Assembly (NCBI GenBank): GCA_003586115.2
Contig: QVOM02000034.1
Span: 135,391,598-135,455,597 of the forward strand
Direction of reading: 5' to 3'
From: Salvator merianae
Lineage: Eukaryota; Chordata; Lepidosauria; Squamata; Teiidae
DNA length: 64,000 nucleotides
Translations under genes and position numbers: made by a program
In this document: positions 12,171 to 24,839 of the stretch, one piece after another
Layout of the letters: every line of letters starts with the position of its first letter
Numbering within the stretch: position 1 is the first letter of the stretch
Notes under the pieces: generated by a model
Seen by the model: only the letters and a program-made list of their open reading frames with translations
What the model was told of the DNA's origin: nothing
Databases searched by the model: none

Positions 12171-13440
12171 TGTGTCTTCCTTGAGAAGAGAAGACTGTTA
12201 TCAACAGGCATCACTATGTGTTTTGTGTGTTTTTTTATTTGCTCCTTCTTTGTTTTTCATCAATTCATCCTTCCCCACCTATATGCTTTTATTGAGCCTT
12301 GCTGAGGATTTGCATGTAGCTTTTCTCCATTCCGTTTGAGACCCTCCTTGTTAAGTGCGGAGTCTATAAGATTATAATCCTGCTTCCTTGTGCAGCCTTA
12401 TGGAATTAGCTGAACATTTTAAAAATGCCTTTCCTTTGCCCATTTAAATACAAAACCCAAGCTTGTAGTTTTGCTTGGCCTCCAGTATGTTTCCTGTTTT
12501 CTTTTTGATTTGCTCCTCTTGCTTTTAATAGAGGCAGTTAGCTCAGCAAAAAGTCCTTGAAGCCTCAGATTTGGAAAATGTAGAGTTGGCAGACAATGAC
12601 CTTTGCCAGCTGTAGACGTTTTTCGGAGATTGGGCAAAAGATTAATTTGTGGTATTCTCCTTTCTTTCTTACTTCCAGTGCCACTTCTAAGATTGCTTTT
12701 CCATTTCTAAATTTAGCTGTTAGTCATTGCGGTTGATGTTTGAAAGTGCAGGATATGTCCTCAACTATCTGCCTGTCTCTTTGCAGACTTCTCAAGGAAA
12801 GTTATTTTGATGTTATATCTGTTCATTATAAAGGCAAGGCTCTTTGCCCTAACATGTAGTCTGTAGTGATTATTTGTTTTCTTACCTTTCAGCTTTTTTA
12901 AAGATAGCAATCTCTTGCCTAAATTTGAACTGGCCGCTTAGCATAGAGAGTAAGAGAGAGAGAGTAAGCTTTCAGAGAGTAAGATCCAGAATCTTTCTTC
13001 AGGACATTCTAGGTCAAGGGCTACACTGATAGAAGGGATAGGATGTTCCTTCCCACATCTTTGCTGTTAAGTTAGGGGCAGTTCAACTGGGTCTGTGGGT
13101 CACTTTCTGCCTGTGCTGGTGTAGAGCTGAGGACTGGAGATGCCCATGATCGTGATGATTTATGCACAATCTAGTAGATACTAGTTTATGACTACTTTGG
13201 AGCTCTGACATTCTGATCCTTTCCAAGGAGCTAGGTTAATTATAGGTATCAGGTCACAATACATGCTCTTCCCAGCACTGCTGACTATTGTAATTGATGG
13301 ATAATGTCTCCATGAATGCCCCAGGTGTTAAGTTGCTGCTCCAGTTCTTTTGGGACTGCACCAAGGGCACCAATAAGGTCTATTGCCTTCTTTTGCCATA
13401 GACACACAGTATCAGTAATCTTGTGACTTTTGCAGCTATT
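12171..13440. other. unassigned stretch
   Basis: No coding or repeat identity was recognised. A short purine-rich (AG)n patch lies at about 12945-12975. Confidence 0.45.
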
Positions 13441-13448
13441 TCTCCTTG

Positions 13449-14023
13449 GCCCTTTTCGCACTTACCTTAGCAGAACGTTCTAATTAGCAGGCTTCAGGTC
13501 GGCGAAGTTGGAGTCTGCTGAGTTCTATACGCACTTACCAGCCAGGGAAACGACTCCAAGCTGATCAGCAGAGGGAGCGGTGCGGATGGGAATCCACTAG
13601 ACAGGAAATGAGGTCACGAATCATAGAGGCATGGATGCGAAGATAGGTCTAGTAATCCGAACCATAGAGTACTGCTTCAAAGCTAGAGGGGCTCCTTTCG
13701 GAGCTGTCTTTGAAACGGCAGCCAGGCTGTGAAGCCCAAAGGGCAAACTGGGTTGCGAAGCAGCAGACCACACCTGCGCGGCCGCGCCAGCCCCTCCCCG
13801 ATGCCATTTCGAGCCAGGAAGCGGTGTGAAAGCAACTTCCCCGATCTGCACCTGATCTCGCAGGTTGGAATCAAGACAGACAATTACTTGTCTAGCCTTC
13901 CCCAGCTTCAGGTATGTATCAGGCAAGCCTCGGTTAGAATCGGGAGAGACACGCGCCCGCGGCAGTACGAAACCTCTGTTCCAACGAGCAGCCAAGAATG
14001 GTCTACCGCGGAAGTGCGAACAG
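13449..14023. mobile_element. CpG-rich DNA transposon-like element with terminal inverted repeats
   Basis: The ends are imperfect inverse copies. The left end reads CCCTTTTCGCACTTACC, and the inverse of the right end reads CTGTTCGCACTTCCGC. The flanking octamers TCTCCTTG (13441-13448) and ACCCCTTG (14024-14031) match at 6 of 8, which is compatible with a hAT-type 8-bp target duplication. The interior is clearly richer in G+C and CpG than its surroundings, for example around 13775-13810. The overlapping frames inside (+13729-14118 and -13621-13995) show no transposase domain, so it is probably non-autonomous. Many retained CpGs argue for a fairly recent insertion or for an unmethylated island. 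A small unmethylated promoter-type CpG island is the main alternative. Confidence 0.55.
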
Positions 14024-14031
14024 ACCCCTTG

Positions 14032-16099
14032 ACTCTGTCACCAGGTACTGCCACATTGATAATCTGTAAAGCTTTTCTTGATCACGTTATGTCAGGACCT
14101 TTATGTACATTATTATAATCATTTAAAGGTATTTCTGTACCTGCTACATCTTAGTCCCAGGGTGGTTAATAAGACCAATTAACTGTTTTTCTTTGGTTTT
14201 AATTATTTATCAACTGAAGTCAATATTAAACTATAAATGCTAGGATCAGTGAATATATTTTTACTAGGTTGTTCCAAGTTGCAGCCTGCTGTACAGGCTT
14301 GATCGAGTAAGTACTCAGGCCTTCACGCCTCTCCCTCGTTTTTGACTCATCCCCCTTTTTCAGGGACCTGATTAGCTTTCAACTTTGTCATATTGACCAG
14401 GAAGCAGTTAGCTATCTGAGATTAAGGCTGTATCCAGACATAACAAAAGGGGTGACTTGGAGGCGCCTCATAGAGACAGTATGACATTTGCGTTCCCAAG
14501 TCTTCTCTAATTCACCTTTTCCAGCATAGAATGTTCATGAGACAGGGGAGGGGCAGACTGATGTGTGAACAACCCACCTCGAAGTCATCTCTGAGCCACC
14601 TCAGAAATGCTTTTGTTGTTGTTGTGTCTGATCACAGCTTTAGTGTACTGTTAAGGCAAAAGGAAAGTAACAGATTTAATTTGGTGAACACCATGAATAC
14701 CTATGAGTCAAATGCCATATCTATTATCAGTACTGCAAGGATGAAGAAATGGGGGCAAAAGGCGCCCTTGAAACTTGTCTCCATCATCATTTTCAACTCC
14801 CCAACTCCATCTTGTGAGCTGAGCAAGATTCTTTGCACACTTGATTTGCCAGCTGAGAAGATCAGGGAGTAGAGCTCATATACTACACTTGAGCCCTGTA
14901 TCAAGGAAGCTCAGCCAAATGTTGTGTTGAAAAAAAGGTCTGCAGTGAGTACATTCCTTATACATTTCAATTATTTTTGTCTTTGTATTTTAAGATGTTC
15001 TTGCATTGTGGTTTGTTTGTATTTGGAAATAACTTGATGATAAGAACTGTGTGTTGAACATCTGCTGAATGTTTCAGTAGCAACAATGCACAAATTGTTA
15101 ATTTATATGTAACTGAAACATGCAAAACAGCTGCAGTTCTTTATATATTTATGATGCAGGCAGTCGGAGTGGACCAAGTTGCCAAGCACTTGCCTAATAC
15201 TTTTCAGCAGTGTGCATTTCATTACTGCTGCCTTAAGTTAATTTCCTTATGGAGTCTCCTAAGACAAATTAAATAGAAACAGTGTGTAAGAAATCTACTG
15301 CTCTCTCTTGCCTTTTTCACCTTCAGGAGATTAGGAAGTGCCTTGCAGGATCACACCAAATATCACTCCAGCTAGAATTTTGTTCCCAGAACAGTCATTT
15401 TGTATTCTTTTGGCTGCTTGCATTTTGAGCATGAAGGTGATGACCATTTCATAGTACTCGTGTTAAATATCAGACTGGGTACTCCTGGCAGGGGTGTACT
15501 GCCGCTGGGGAGCCTGGCTTTTTGCTGGGGGCCCAGGAAGCAAGGAGGGGGAAGCTTCTGGGAGATTTGGCTGGCTGGTAATCTTGAACTGTAGGAATGG
15601 TTTTGGCCTCAGTCTGCATAATCTGAAGTGAGCCCAGTTGTGTAAATTGTACAAGTTTGTATTTGTATAAAGTGCAAGCCTATTGTTTGTTAGGAATCCT
15701 CAGCTATTCTTTCCATATCCTTGTAAGAACAGACCACTCTGTCTTTCTCTTATGGCCATATTTATGCTATTATAATAAGAATTATAAAAGATATAAAGAT
15801 GGGTTGACTTAAAAGGACAATTTGAATAATTTCTCCAGTGATCTCAGATTTGCACTTCAAAGGGTCCCAGCTAAATTGAATTCCTATAACTTTTCTTTAT
15901 ACATGTTTTGTAGCCGTTTCCATCAATCCTGTTTGTTTCTTCCAGAAATGAAATTCCTGTAAAGTATTCCCCTATAGAACCTTAATTACCAGTAGGAATC
16001 TGCCATCAGCTTTAATTTCATAACAATACAGTATTGCTTCTTTTCACTTTAGGCAAATTTGAGCACATAATTTTCATAGCAAGAATGTAATTTATATTA
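14032..16099. other. unassigned stretch
   Basis: No gene is recognised. AAGGCTGTATCCAGAC at about 14425 resembles the end of the 7505 MITE family, but no matching right end was found. The region near 15030-15200 is free of visible repeats. Confidence 0.45.
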
Positions 16100-16510
16100 T
16101 GGTATGTAATATTTTTATCCTACCTTATACCCAGAGGTCTCAGAATGGGTTACAATGAAAACCATATTAAAAATGAACCAACTAAAACAATAACAGTGCC
16201 TGACAAGGGAGGGAATACTATTTCTTCACTGAAGGCCAAGGTAAAGAAGTGCGTCTTCACCATATGTCTAAAAATATACAGAGAAGGGGCGAGACACATC
16301 TCAGAAGGGAGATCATTCCACAGCCTGGGAGCTAGCACAGAGAAGACCTTCTTCTGTGCTCTTGCACTCTTAACTGCAGCTAGAGGTGGCACTGATCTTA
16401 GCTGATGGACACGTCTATATGGGAAGAGGTTCTCTTTTTGCTATTTGGGGACCCAGGTTTTTTAGGGTTTTTATGTCAGTGTTAGCACCTTGAATTGCAC
16501 CCTTGGTAGC
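16100..16510 (-). mobile_element. L2-type LINE 3' fragment, antisense
   Basis: The minus frame 16392-16150 carries KKVFSVLAPRLWNDLPSEM followed by LAPSLYIFRHMVKTHFF, the conserved C-terminal end of the L2-clade ORF2 protein. Further along the minus strand come the 3' UTR features, ending near 16100 with the inverse of TTTTTATCCTACCTTATACC. The part at 16480-16510 (inverse of TTGAATTGCACCCTTGG) continues the coding region upstream. The copy is strongly 5' truncated and dead. This is one of several L2 pieces in the window that share this C-terminal and tail region. Confidence 0.8.
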
Positions 16511-19500
16511 TCATGCTTGATAGATACACAATAAATATTCATATTAAAGAATTGATGAAATTGAATTTTTGATTTGTTTAAGACAGCTCCCTTTAACTTA
16601 GTACATTTGAGGTTTGATTCAGTCTACTTAACCTTCATTGTTATGGGTGGAAATTTACATGGTTTGTGAATAATGGATTTGTTCCGTATCCTACTGTTAT
16701 AGGAATCATTCTACACCTATCTTTTCAGCAGCGTACCCATATACAGGATTTTTAAGGACTATTGGTTTGGTTTAATTGATAACAGATTGGAATCAATTCC
16801 AAGGAAGGGGGAAAATACTTGGTTGATCTTAATACAAAGTTGAAATTCAAAAGACACACGAGGAATAACTTTATTACAAAGCAAGTGGAAAAAACAATAA
16901 ATGACAATAACAAAGCAAGTGGCAGTTTTAAAGAGCAAGTGGCAACAATGAAACATTTTCAATATTGAGTGAATTAGTCAAATGGTAATTTGTAGATTAG
17001 GGCAATATACTTTAAATGAAAGTAACAACAGAATGTATAACTGTGACCATAGCAGAGACACAAAAATTTTACTTGTAGCAGAAGGTAAGGTGTTAACTGT
17101 AACTCTAGCCAGAGATAAAGTTAAAATTTCTGCTACCTCCCAGGCTTAAAACCAAGTGATGAACTGCTTGATAAAGCAAATGAGGAAGTGAAACAAAGAG
17201 TTCAGCAAGGCACATTTGTGGGGATTTTTCTTAGCCAATCAAAAATGTGTTGATATGGAAGAGTTGGCAGAATTAAGATACAGTGAAGATCCAAGTGCTT
17301 TGGCAGCTGGCAAGAGGTGGTACTGCAGGTCATAGTCCCTGAATTCAATAAACTTTTCCTCTGTGATTCCCTGGTTCAAATATCATCAATTGCTTCTCCC
17401 CAAACAATCATCAGTTGTGCCACCGAAATGAATGGTGGTAACTTACCAAGCCACAATCTCCCTTTTTCACCTTGGAAGGAATCTCTTTAACTAAAATATA
17501 ATTCTAAAAGTAAAAAAGAGGGGAGAGGGCAGAGAAGGAGAAGAGGAATAAAGTTCAATGTGAGTTAAAAAAGAGAAGGGGTGGAAGGAAAGGGAAAGAA
17601 AGGAAACTAATTGGGAAAGCATGGGAATTGTACCTTTCTTGAGGTCAGGGAAGATCTTCTCAGCAATAAATGATAGTGCAAAGCTCAAGCACTCAGACAC
17701 ATAAACACAAGCTAGCCAGGAGATTGCAAAGTGCAAAAGAGCAGGATTAAAGGGAAGGCAGAAGCATGGGATCTCTGGCTAACTTCTCACCTCTTACTAC
17801 AAAGTGAGGTAAAAGTTCTTGAAAATTATTGTGTTAATTGGTCTTGCTTGCCTCTGATAACTCAGTCTTGCATGACATCATCAAGTCTGATCATACGCCT
17901 GACTCACAGTTATCCCTTGCCTCTAATGGCAATGATACCCAGGGGGATGAAGTCACCTTGACCCCTTCAAATGCAGCAAGCCTATAGGAGGGGAGAACAA
18001 GTTTGAGTCTTGTGTCTGGAGCGATTTCAGCAAAGTTATCAGTTCATAGCTCTGTGGAATTCAAGCACACGGCACAGGAAGTTCAGGATATGAAGTTTAG
18101 CTCTTGTTGCAGAATGGATGTAGTGGACCCTGTGGAAGCATGAGGGGTGTAGAGGACCCTTCAGAAGCAAAGGATGAGGACACTGAGTGGACAAGGGCAC
18201 CTATTCTCATACCCAAGAACCTATGCTGGGCTCAGGCATGCTGCTCAGAAGATGAGAAAGGAGAAAACAAGGAAATTTGGCAACATTCAGGCTTTTCAAA
18301 CCACATGTAAACAAGTCACATTAATCCAATGAGTTATTCAGGTTGGGCATGCACATTATCATGCCAGTCCTGCAGCTGCTCTCACCCAAGGCATGAACCG
18401 GTAACAGTTTAAGTATTGCCTTCCTGCAGTGAGTTGACAGGATTAGGTTATGGTGCAAAAATAACTTCTAACAGGAAAAACAGGCATTGTCGAAGATTTT
18501 GAGTCAGAGGACCTAAGAATGGGGGGTGTACCATGATGACAGTGTGAGTTCCAACTCCACACATTCTATTACCTGAAGTAGAAGTCTTACTTCAGCGCAA
18601 AAGTCCATTGCTATAAATGGTCTCTGGCACCATCTGGTCCAGATTCCAGGGTTGTATATGGTTATAAATTGTTATATTATAATACTACTTGTTTTTAATT
18701 CCTCCTAGCAAATCACATATTGTATTGTTCTGATTTCTGCAGAAGTATTTCCCTGGAGAGTGTCCTAAAATTGTACCACATAATCATATGTTTCAAACTG
18801 CAGGCAAAAAAATGAATTTACACTTTTTGTTTGGCTGGAATATGAAGTTACCCACCTACAATAATTGTATTTTGTTTAAAGTGATTTGTAGTCAAATTGC
18901 TGCAAGATGCTGATCAAAATGAGTTAAAATGTTTCAGTTACTAACAATTTATTTTTTCTTCATGAAGGCTTTAGTTTTGTAAAAAATGCAATCCTGTTCT
19001 TGTTTATTAAAATTTACAATTGTGGCCAGTGGTCCTTATTCCCAGAGAAGTGAGGTTAGAATTGTGCTGTCTCTGTTCCTTTTATTAATTAAAGCTTCCC
19101 TCCACAGCCTCTTGTTCTCTGAGATGCTGTTCTTGCTAGTTGTTGTTTTGCCAGCCTTCATATTTATTTTTCAGGTTCAGATGAATGTTTTATTGTCTTT
19201 GTCTGTGGCTTCACTTATGATGATGGATTCAAGCAGTCGGCCTTCCCACTGTGGGCAGTCATAGAGCAGCATGTTGTTGAAGTGATTAAGTTTCCTATCC
19301 TGATGGAAATTCTTATCATGCTGTCTGCAAATCTTGGCTTGGAGCATTGTTTTGTTCCATGATTCCTGACACTTCTCTGTAACTCCCATACTGTGTACTG
19401 GGGGGTTTGTGAGTAAACTGGGGTGTTGTGAGCAAACTGCTAGTTGGCTGTAAGAGATCATAGATTTACAAAATAATTAAGGGCTGCTGGTTTCTCACAG

Positions 19501-20497
19501 TTCTTTCCTAGAGGCGACAGACAAAGCAGTAGGCTTACAGGGTTGGCTGTTCTGACCTGCCTGCCTTCTGGCTAGCTTGTGCGAAGACACCAATTGTTCT
19601 GCATACTGGAGAACCTCTTGCTCTCAAAGGGATACTTCTTGAAGAGTCTCTTCCTGGGTTCACCACCAACTGGACTTGTGCATTAGAAACTTGACAGAAG
19701 CAGAGCAGAGGTTGTTTCCAGCGGGTGGCCAAGACACACTCTTGCAAGCTCTGAAAATAAACCTTACTGGCTGTGGAAGTTGAGGCATGGATCTATGTTT
19801 TTAGAAAAGAGTGTGTCTCGTCTCCCACATGTTGGGGAGATATTGCTGTAAACCCTCATGGGCTATTGGTTGCTTTTTTAAAAAGATTATTGCGGAAAAT
19901 GTGGTTTCTACTACTCAAAATGTGAAATAAGACCATTAATAAATTAAATTAAGGGAGACAATGTTAAAGAGTTCTTAAAAATACAAATTACCAGAAGTCT
20001 ATTAATCGATATTGGTTTAGTCAGAACATGTATTTGGTTCTTGAAGGCACTGCTCCTGGATTAGGAGAACTGGGAATTCAATGGGGACATCAATAAGCAA
20101 TTTTGCTATATTAGTCTGTTAATGGCATTACCTAGTCTGCTGGGTTTTCTTTGTTAAACTAGATCCAGAAAGGTTAATAGAGAAAATACACTGAGATTTA
20201 TCAGAGTTCAGCTGTGTGGAAAACATCCTGTCACTGGCTGGATTCCAATTATTTCAACAATAGTATGTGTGGAGACGTGTGTGTCTTTCCTGCTGAGGAG
20301 ACGCAATTGAAATACCATTATCAACACAGTTAAAAATCTTTTTTGGAAACAATATCATAAGCTAGAAGTATCTTAGACAATTTTCACTCAGCTTACATAT
20401 TTTAATACATAGCCTTAGGAATAGCAGTCATACCCCTATATTCATACATGATAAATTCTGTCAAAATGACATTTCTCTTGAGATTGAGCCAGAAAAA

Positions 20498-20500
<3 letters not shown>
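16511..20500. other. unassigned stretch
   Basis: Only short frames without recognisable domains occur. A purine-rich tract lies at about 17510-17600. No SINE boxes or inverted repeats stood out. Confidence 0.45.
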
Positions 20501-20534
<34 letters not shown>

Positions 20535-20579
20535 TTCCCTCTCCCTCTCCCTCTCTCTCTCTCACACACACATACACAT
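20501..20579. repeat. compound (CT)n / CCCTCT / (CA)n microsatellite
   Basis: The tract is CT repeats (20501-20530), then CCCT-rich variants, then CT again and CA repeats. The long pyrimidine strand followed by CA could adopt non-B DNA. The two frames that cross it (a Ser/Leu-rich plus frame and an Arg/Glu-rich minus frame) are products of the repeat and not genes. A run of 12 G lies at 20776-20787. Confidence 0.95.
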
Positions 20580-21244
20580 GGACACAGACACACAGAGTCA
20601 AAAATTCCCTTGAAAATCACTGTTTTCTGGGCCCAAACTTTAGATTATGTGAATTTGAGCACTATTTTATCACACAGATTGCAAAGAAAGACTCCAAGCC
20701 TTCACTTGCAAATATGTAAATCATGCAAGTCATAAGCTAGCAAATGGGGCGGGGGTCAGAGAAACATGTAGCTTTGGGGGGGGGGGGCTGACAAATGGAA
20801 GGCCAAGCTTTCCCTATCCCCACAAAGAGGATTGTCTCCATCTTCTCTCTCTCAAAGCTGTGTTAGCATCTGGCAGAAGAGGGTTGGCTGGTAACTAGAG
20901 TGGTAGATATTTCCTGATGTATTTATTATGGTTTGAAATACAATTTAATAAAATGATGCCTCCAAAAATGTATTTAGAGCAATTGGGGCAGATGGTACTT
21001 TATAATGTGACAGAAAGAAAAAAAAGGTAATGTAAATATCATCCCCGCAACCTCAGATTTCTGGGTAACCACAACAGATCTTAGCTAGCCATCTCCTCTC
21101 TCCTCCTAACAGTCAAGTAGCTCCATCTCCGATTTGGAATGGGCTAGGTTGATAGTTTACAAACCTTTTTCCCAGACAATTTGCAAATCTCTAAGAGGCA
21201 TGGTAGATCACTTTATTTTATTCTTAATGTTTGTTGCAGTTCTG

Positions 21245-21430
21245 TGGCAGCTGATGTAGCAAAATGGCTAAAACACTGAGCTGTGAATAAGGACTCTCCC
21301 AATTCAAATATTTTGTCTACCATGAATTCATTAGGGAGCCTTAGGCAAGCCGCTTGCTTAGCTTAAATTTCCCTCCTAAGTGCATCACTGAAGCCTGCTT
21401 GGACAAATGGGAAGGTATTAACTGATCCCT
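21245..21430 (+). mobile_element. tRNA-derived SINE (MIR-like)
   Basis: The head has an A-box-like stretch at about 21256-21282 (TAGCAAAATGGCTAAAACAC) and a B-box-like CCCAATTCAAATATTTTG at 21298-21315. The body follows with CATGAATTCATTAGGGAGCC and GGCAAGCCGCTTGCTTAGC, the order expected for MIR-type SINEs. The A-box-like part is degenerate, so pol III activity is unlikely. The 3' end fades out near 21430. Confidence 0.6.
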
Positions 21431-22089
21431 GCACAGAACGAGAAGGTGATCCAAACTATAAACAAAATTACTTTCAAATGTCTTTAGTTTTAGATCAGTG
21501 TCAGCTTCATGAAACAGCACTGTTAATGTGGAAAGAAGAAATGGCAGAATACTCGTAATGAATCCATAAGCGAGCCTTGTCTGTGACCATGATAATGATG
21601 AAAAAAACCTGCTTCACTGTCATCTTTGTAGCTGCTCCCTGTTGTCCAGTGGACTTTCTTCAGATGAGAAGAGCCTCTTTGGATTAGGTTCTGATATGCT
21701 TTAGCCTGAATCCCCAAACACCTGGTGTGATAAGTTTTCAAGACTTTCTGTGGCAAAAAAAATCATTTGCCTATGCCAGTATGGCTGATACTGTTTTGAC
21801 AGCCAAGTATTATTCCTCTGTCTAATCGTATTCTCATGGATTATTCAGAACTTATAGTTCTATATATTTATCATCTAATTTTAAACCCAGTCTTGCAGGT
21901 GGAAAAGTGTTAGAACGCAAGGTAGCTTCACATGTGCAGGTAGTTTTGAATGATGATGATTTAAGTTTAGTCCAGCTTCGAAGTTCATTTTGGGATGAGA
22001 ACAGTATTGATTGCTCTAGTTAATTATGGAGCCAGAGAAAATAGTATGACCCTCTTAGTTCTCCAAGACCTGATAACAGCTTTGAATGC

Positions 22090-22500
22090 TATTGAGCAGC
22101 TGTGGCCAAACTATTGCCTTCCAAATGCTGTTGTCGTTCAGTCGTTAAATTGCCTCTGAACTTGTGGCGACCCCACGGACCACAGCACGCCAGGCTCCTC
22201 TGTCCTTGACTGTCTCCTGAAGTCTGCCCAAGATCATGTTTGTTGCTTCCATGGCACTGTTTATCCGTCTTGTCATCTGCCATCCCCTTCTCTTTTTGCC
22301 TTCAATCTTTCCCAGCATCAGGGCCTTTTCCAATGAGTCATTGTGTGGCCAAAGTATTTGAGCTTCAGTTTCAGTATTTGTCTTTCCAGTGAACAGTTGA
22401 GGCTGATTTCCTTTAGTATATATTCCAAATATTGCAAATCTACAACTCCCATCATCCCTTTCTTATAAGTTGACCAGACTGCTTACTGTCCTCGGCACAA
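22090..22500. mobile_element. older interspersed repeat split by a BovB insertion
   Basis: The left part (22090-22130) contains GCTGTGGCC and GCCTTCCAAATGCTG. The right part (from 22423) continues with TTCCAAATATTG, CTACAACTCCCATCATCCC and, near the end, GGAAGGCCACAGTTTG. Without the insert it reads as one unit of the widespread reptile repeat containing the ACTACAACTCCCATCAT motif and TGTGGCCTTCCA ends. A foldback relative lies at 44940-45090. I do not assign it to a named family. Confidence 0.55.
22131..22422 (-). mobile_element. BovB (RTE-clade) LINE, 5'-truncated 3' end, antisense
   Basis: The minus frame 22333-22145 has MEKALMLGKIEGKKRRGWQM and the following region up to GAWRAVVRGVA, the C-terminal tail of the BovB ORF2 protein. 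On the plus strand this appears as GTTCAGTCGTTAAATTGCC and GACCCCACGGACCACAGCA. The copy is about 290 bp, so almost all of the element was lost on insertion. It is flanked by TTCCAAATGCTG (22119-22130) and TTCCAAATATTG (22423-22434), which match at 10 of 12 and are a probable target-site duplication. The TTG start on the plus strand fits the CAA-type 3' tail of the family. Confidence 0.85.
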
Positions 22501-22509
22501 AGTCTGGAA

Positions 22510-23384
22510 GGCCACAGTTTGATCACATCACCCCAACTATTGCCTCTCATGTCTGTCTCATAGAGGCACAGACCTATTGTGGTTCTCATAATTTGTGGAA
22601 GAGTGGGCCCAGAAGATGGTGAGAGTAAACTTCTGTTACACTGTTTTTATTTTTAAAGTTGCTCTACATTCTGCTGTAGTGGTTCTTAACCTCTTTGTTC
22701 ATTGAGTGCATTATGAATTTCATGACAGAAAAATGCATATGAACACTTGCCCACAAGATTTTGCATACAGTTTATGCAAATTTTGGAATTTGTTTTTGTG
22801 CACTGTTTTCATAATGTCTTGGTGGATAGATATCTGCCTATATGGTGGAAATCATTTTTTAGGAATTTATATTTCTCATACCCATTTTTTCATGCAAAAA
22901 TTAAAATTGCTTTTTGAAAAAAGCCTGAAACAAATCCAGATTGTGCAAATAAAATAAAAAATGAGCTTTCATTATGCTAAAAAATAAATTTCAATGACAA
23001 AACTTCTGCTCGGCTTTAATAGGTTGAAACTGTGGAATGGTCTTTAATATTTCAACACACATGGCAAATTTGACACCTAGTAGCTTTTCAGTTTCAGTTT
23101 TGATGTCAGCAAGTGATGCAAAGTTTATCTGATAAAAGCTGTAATACATAGGGAATCAGCTCTCCCAGCAAACTTTGACAGCGGAACACTGTGTAAAGTA
23201 ACACTGGAATTCTCCAAGACTACCTTTGTAGAATTCATGCTACATCCTTTGTCTTCAAGTCATTAAAACTGGGATTCTAAACTTGTCCACAGGACAGATT
23301 TAGAATTATATGTTGCCAGGTAGGAGAATAATGCATGAAACAGAAAACTATATGGCACACTTTACAAACTATGTATTTATTTTA
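22510..23384. other. unassigned AT-rich stretch
   Basis: No coding or repeat identity was recognised. The 83-codon frame at 22706-22957 has no recognisable domain. Confidence 0.45.
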
Positions 23385-23945
23385 TTTTTTATTCCATCCT
23401 ATTTCTGAAGGTCTCAGGCTTAAGACTGACAAAATGAGTGTCTAGACAGCAGTACCAGTTAGCATTCTCGCCGCTGCATTCTGCACCAACTGCATCTTAC
23501 AAACCATCTTCAAGGGCAGCCTCACATAGAGCACATTGCATTAGTCCAGTCTGGACGTTACCAGAGCATGGTTTACTGTGGTCAGATTGTCTCTGTCCAG
23601 AAAGGACCGCAGCTGGTGAGCCGGCTATAGCTCGATGTAGGCACTCTTGGTTGCTGCCTTCACCTGAACTTCAAGTGTCACCGTAGAGTCCAAGAGCACC
23701 CTCAGATTTCACACCCGTCCCTTCCTGAGCAATACAATCCCATTGAGAACAGGGTGCTTTCCTAAAGACCCAAGACCCTGTGACACCCAGATCCTCTCTC
23801 TTGTCTGGATTCAGCTCCAGTTTATCGGTCCCATTACTGCCTTCAATCACCTGACAAGCACTTTAACCACCTCTTCTGATTCAGATGGCATGAAGGGATA
23901 CACTAGGCGACTAGGTGCCGTTCTCCACTCTCCCTTTGGGTAAAG
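23385..23945 (-). mobile_element. L2-type LINE fragment, antisense, internally deleted
   Basis: On the plus strand the text GCTGCATTCTGCACCAACTG, then CAAGGGCAGCCTCACATAG, then GTCCAGTCTGGACGTTACC is the antisense of the L2 ORF2 C-terminal half (the region that encodes residues like RLDYCN..LYVGLP). Further downstream come antisense parts of the segment after the reverse-transcriptase active site (CTTGTCTGGATTCAGCTCC). The 3' UTR-like piece at 23385-23420 joins directly to sequence well inside the ORF, so the C-terminal end was deleted. Stops and indels are frequent, and the copy is inactive. Confidence 0.8.
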
Positions 23946-24839
23946 GTCTACGTGTTACAAGTCATCAGTCACCCCAAGCACTCACTGTGATCTCTGGGCT
24001 TCTCACAACATGTTAAGCTTCTCAGGGTCTGCATTATGATACAAAGCCATGCTTCCCTAAATAACGCAGAATGTTATATAATCAATCCAGGTTATTGATG
24101 GAGATGTAGTGAGGAAGATATTCATTTCAGAGTGATAAATACTAGATGAGAAACCAGTCTAGGATTTAGTATGCAAAAGATCTATTTTGCCAGACAGTTT
24201 TCTAGCCCCCCCCCCCCCAATCAGTTAACAGGCATTTCACTTAGACTTTGATACTAGTGACTGGAATCAGCAGTCTGTTCAGAAATCTGCTGCACTCCTC
24301 AGATGGGAGGAGCTGTTCAAGGCGTTGTTTCTCTTTCTGCCCATGGGAAATGTAAGGGACTTGAACAGGGAAAAATTGCAGCTTTGGCTACAATCACTGC
24401 AGTTGGCGGACACCTATAGGCTGAGCATTATTACATATGGGTCTGCAGTTCTTCACGGAGAAGGTCTCTCAAGTCTGAGTCAAATCCATCATCAAGGATG
24501 CTTCCCCTCCCAGCCAAAGGTCAGCCAGTTCAGAACTCATAGTGTATCACGAGAGACAGCTCTGGCTAAGCTAGCTACCAGCCAGCCACCTACTGCAGGT
24601 CCCCAAGTGAGGTCATCGTTGTCAAGCTCTGCATCACTAATGCTGTCTGTGACAGCACGGGAAGGATTGTGAATTAACATTTCAGTTTTAATGTCATCTG
24701 AGTAGGAGTAATATCAAAAGCATTTTTTAGTATGTTTAAATCTTAGCCAATTTCTGCCTGCAGATCAGTTGACAAGGCTTTGCCTTTCCTGGCCTGCTCT
24801 AGCACTAGAAAATTCAATTCGTCATTCATCTCCAATCAT
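23946..24839. other. unassigned stretch
   Basis: A run of 13 C lies at 24206-24218. The 115-codon frame at 24325-24672 has no recognisable domain. The minus strand at about 24700-24840 may be the eroded end of the adjacent transposase remnant. Confidence 0.45.

Noticed and set aside
13729..14118. 129-codon plus frame and 124-codon minus frame in the CpG-rich element
   Set aside because: They overlap on opposite strands, have no domain, and their openness is explained by high G+C content.
14425..14441. Possible MITE end GGCTGTATCCAGAC
   Set aside because: No inverse partner or target duplication was found within about 1 kb.
20448..20735. 95-codon plus frame rich in Ser/Leu and the opposite Arg/Glu-rich frame
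   Set aside because: Both are translations of the (CT)n/(CA)n microsatellite and not genes.
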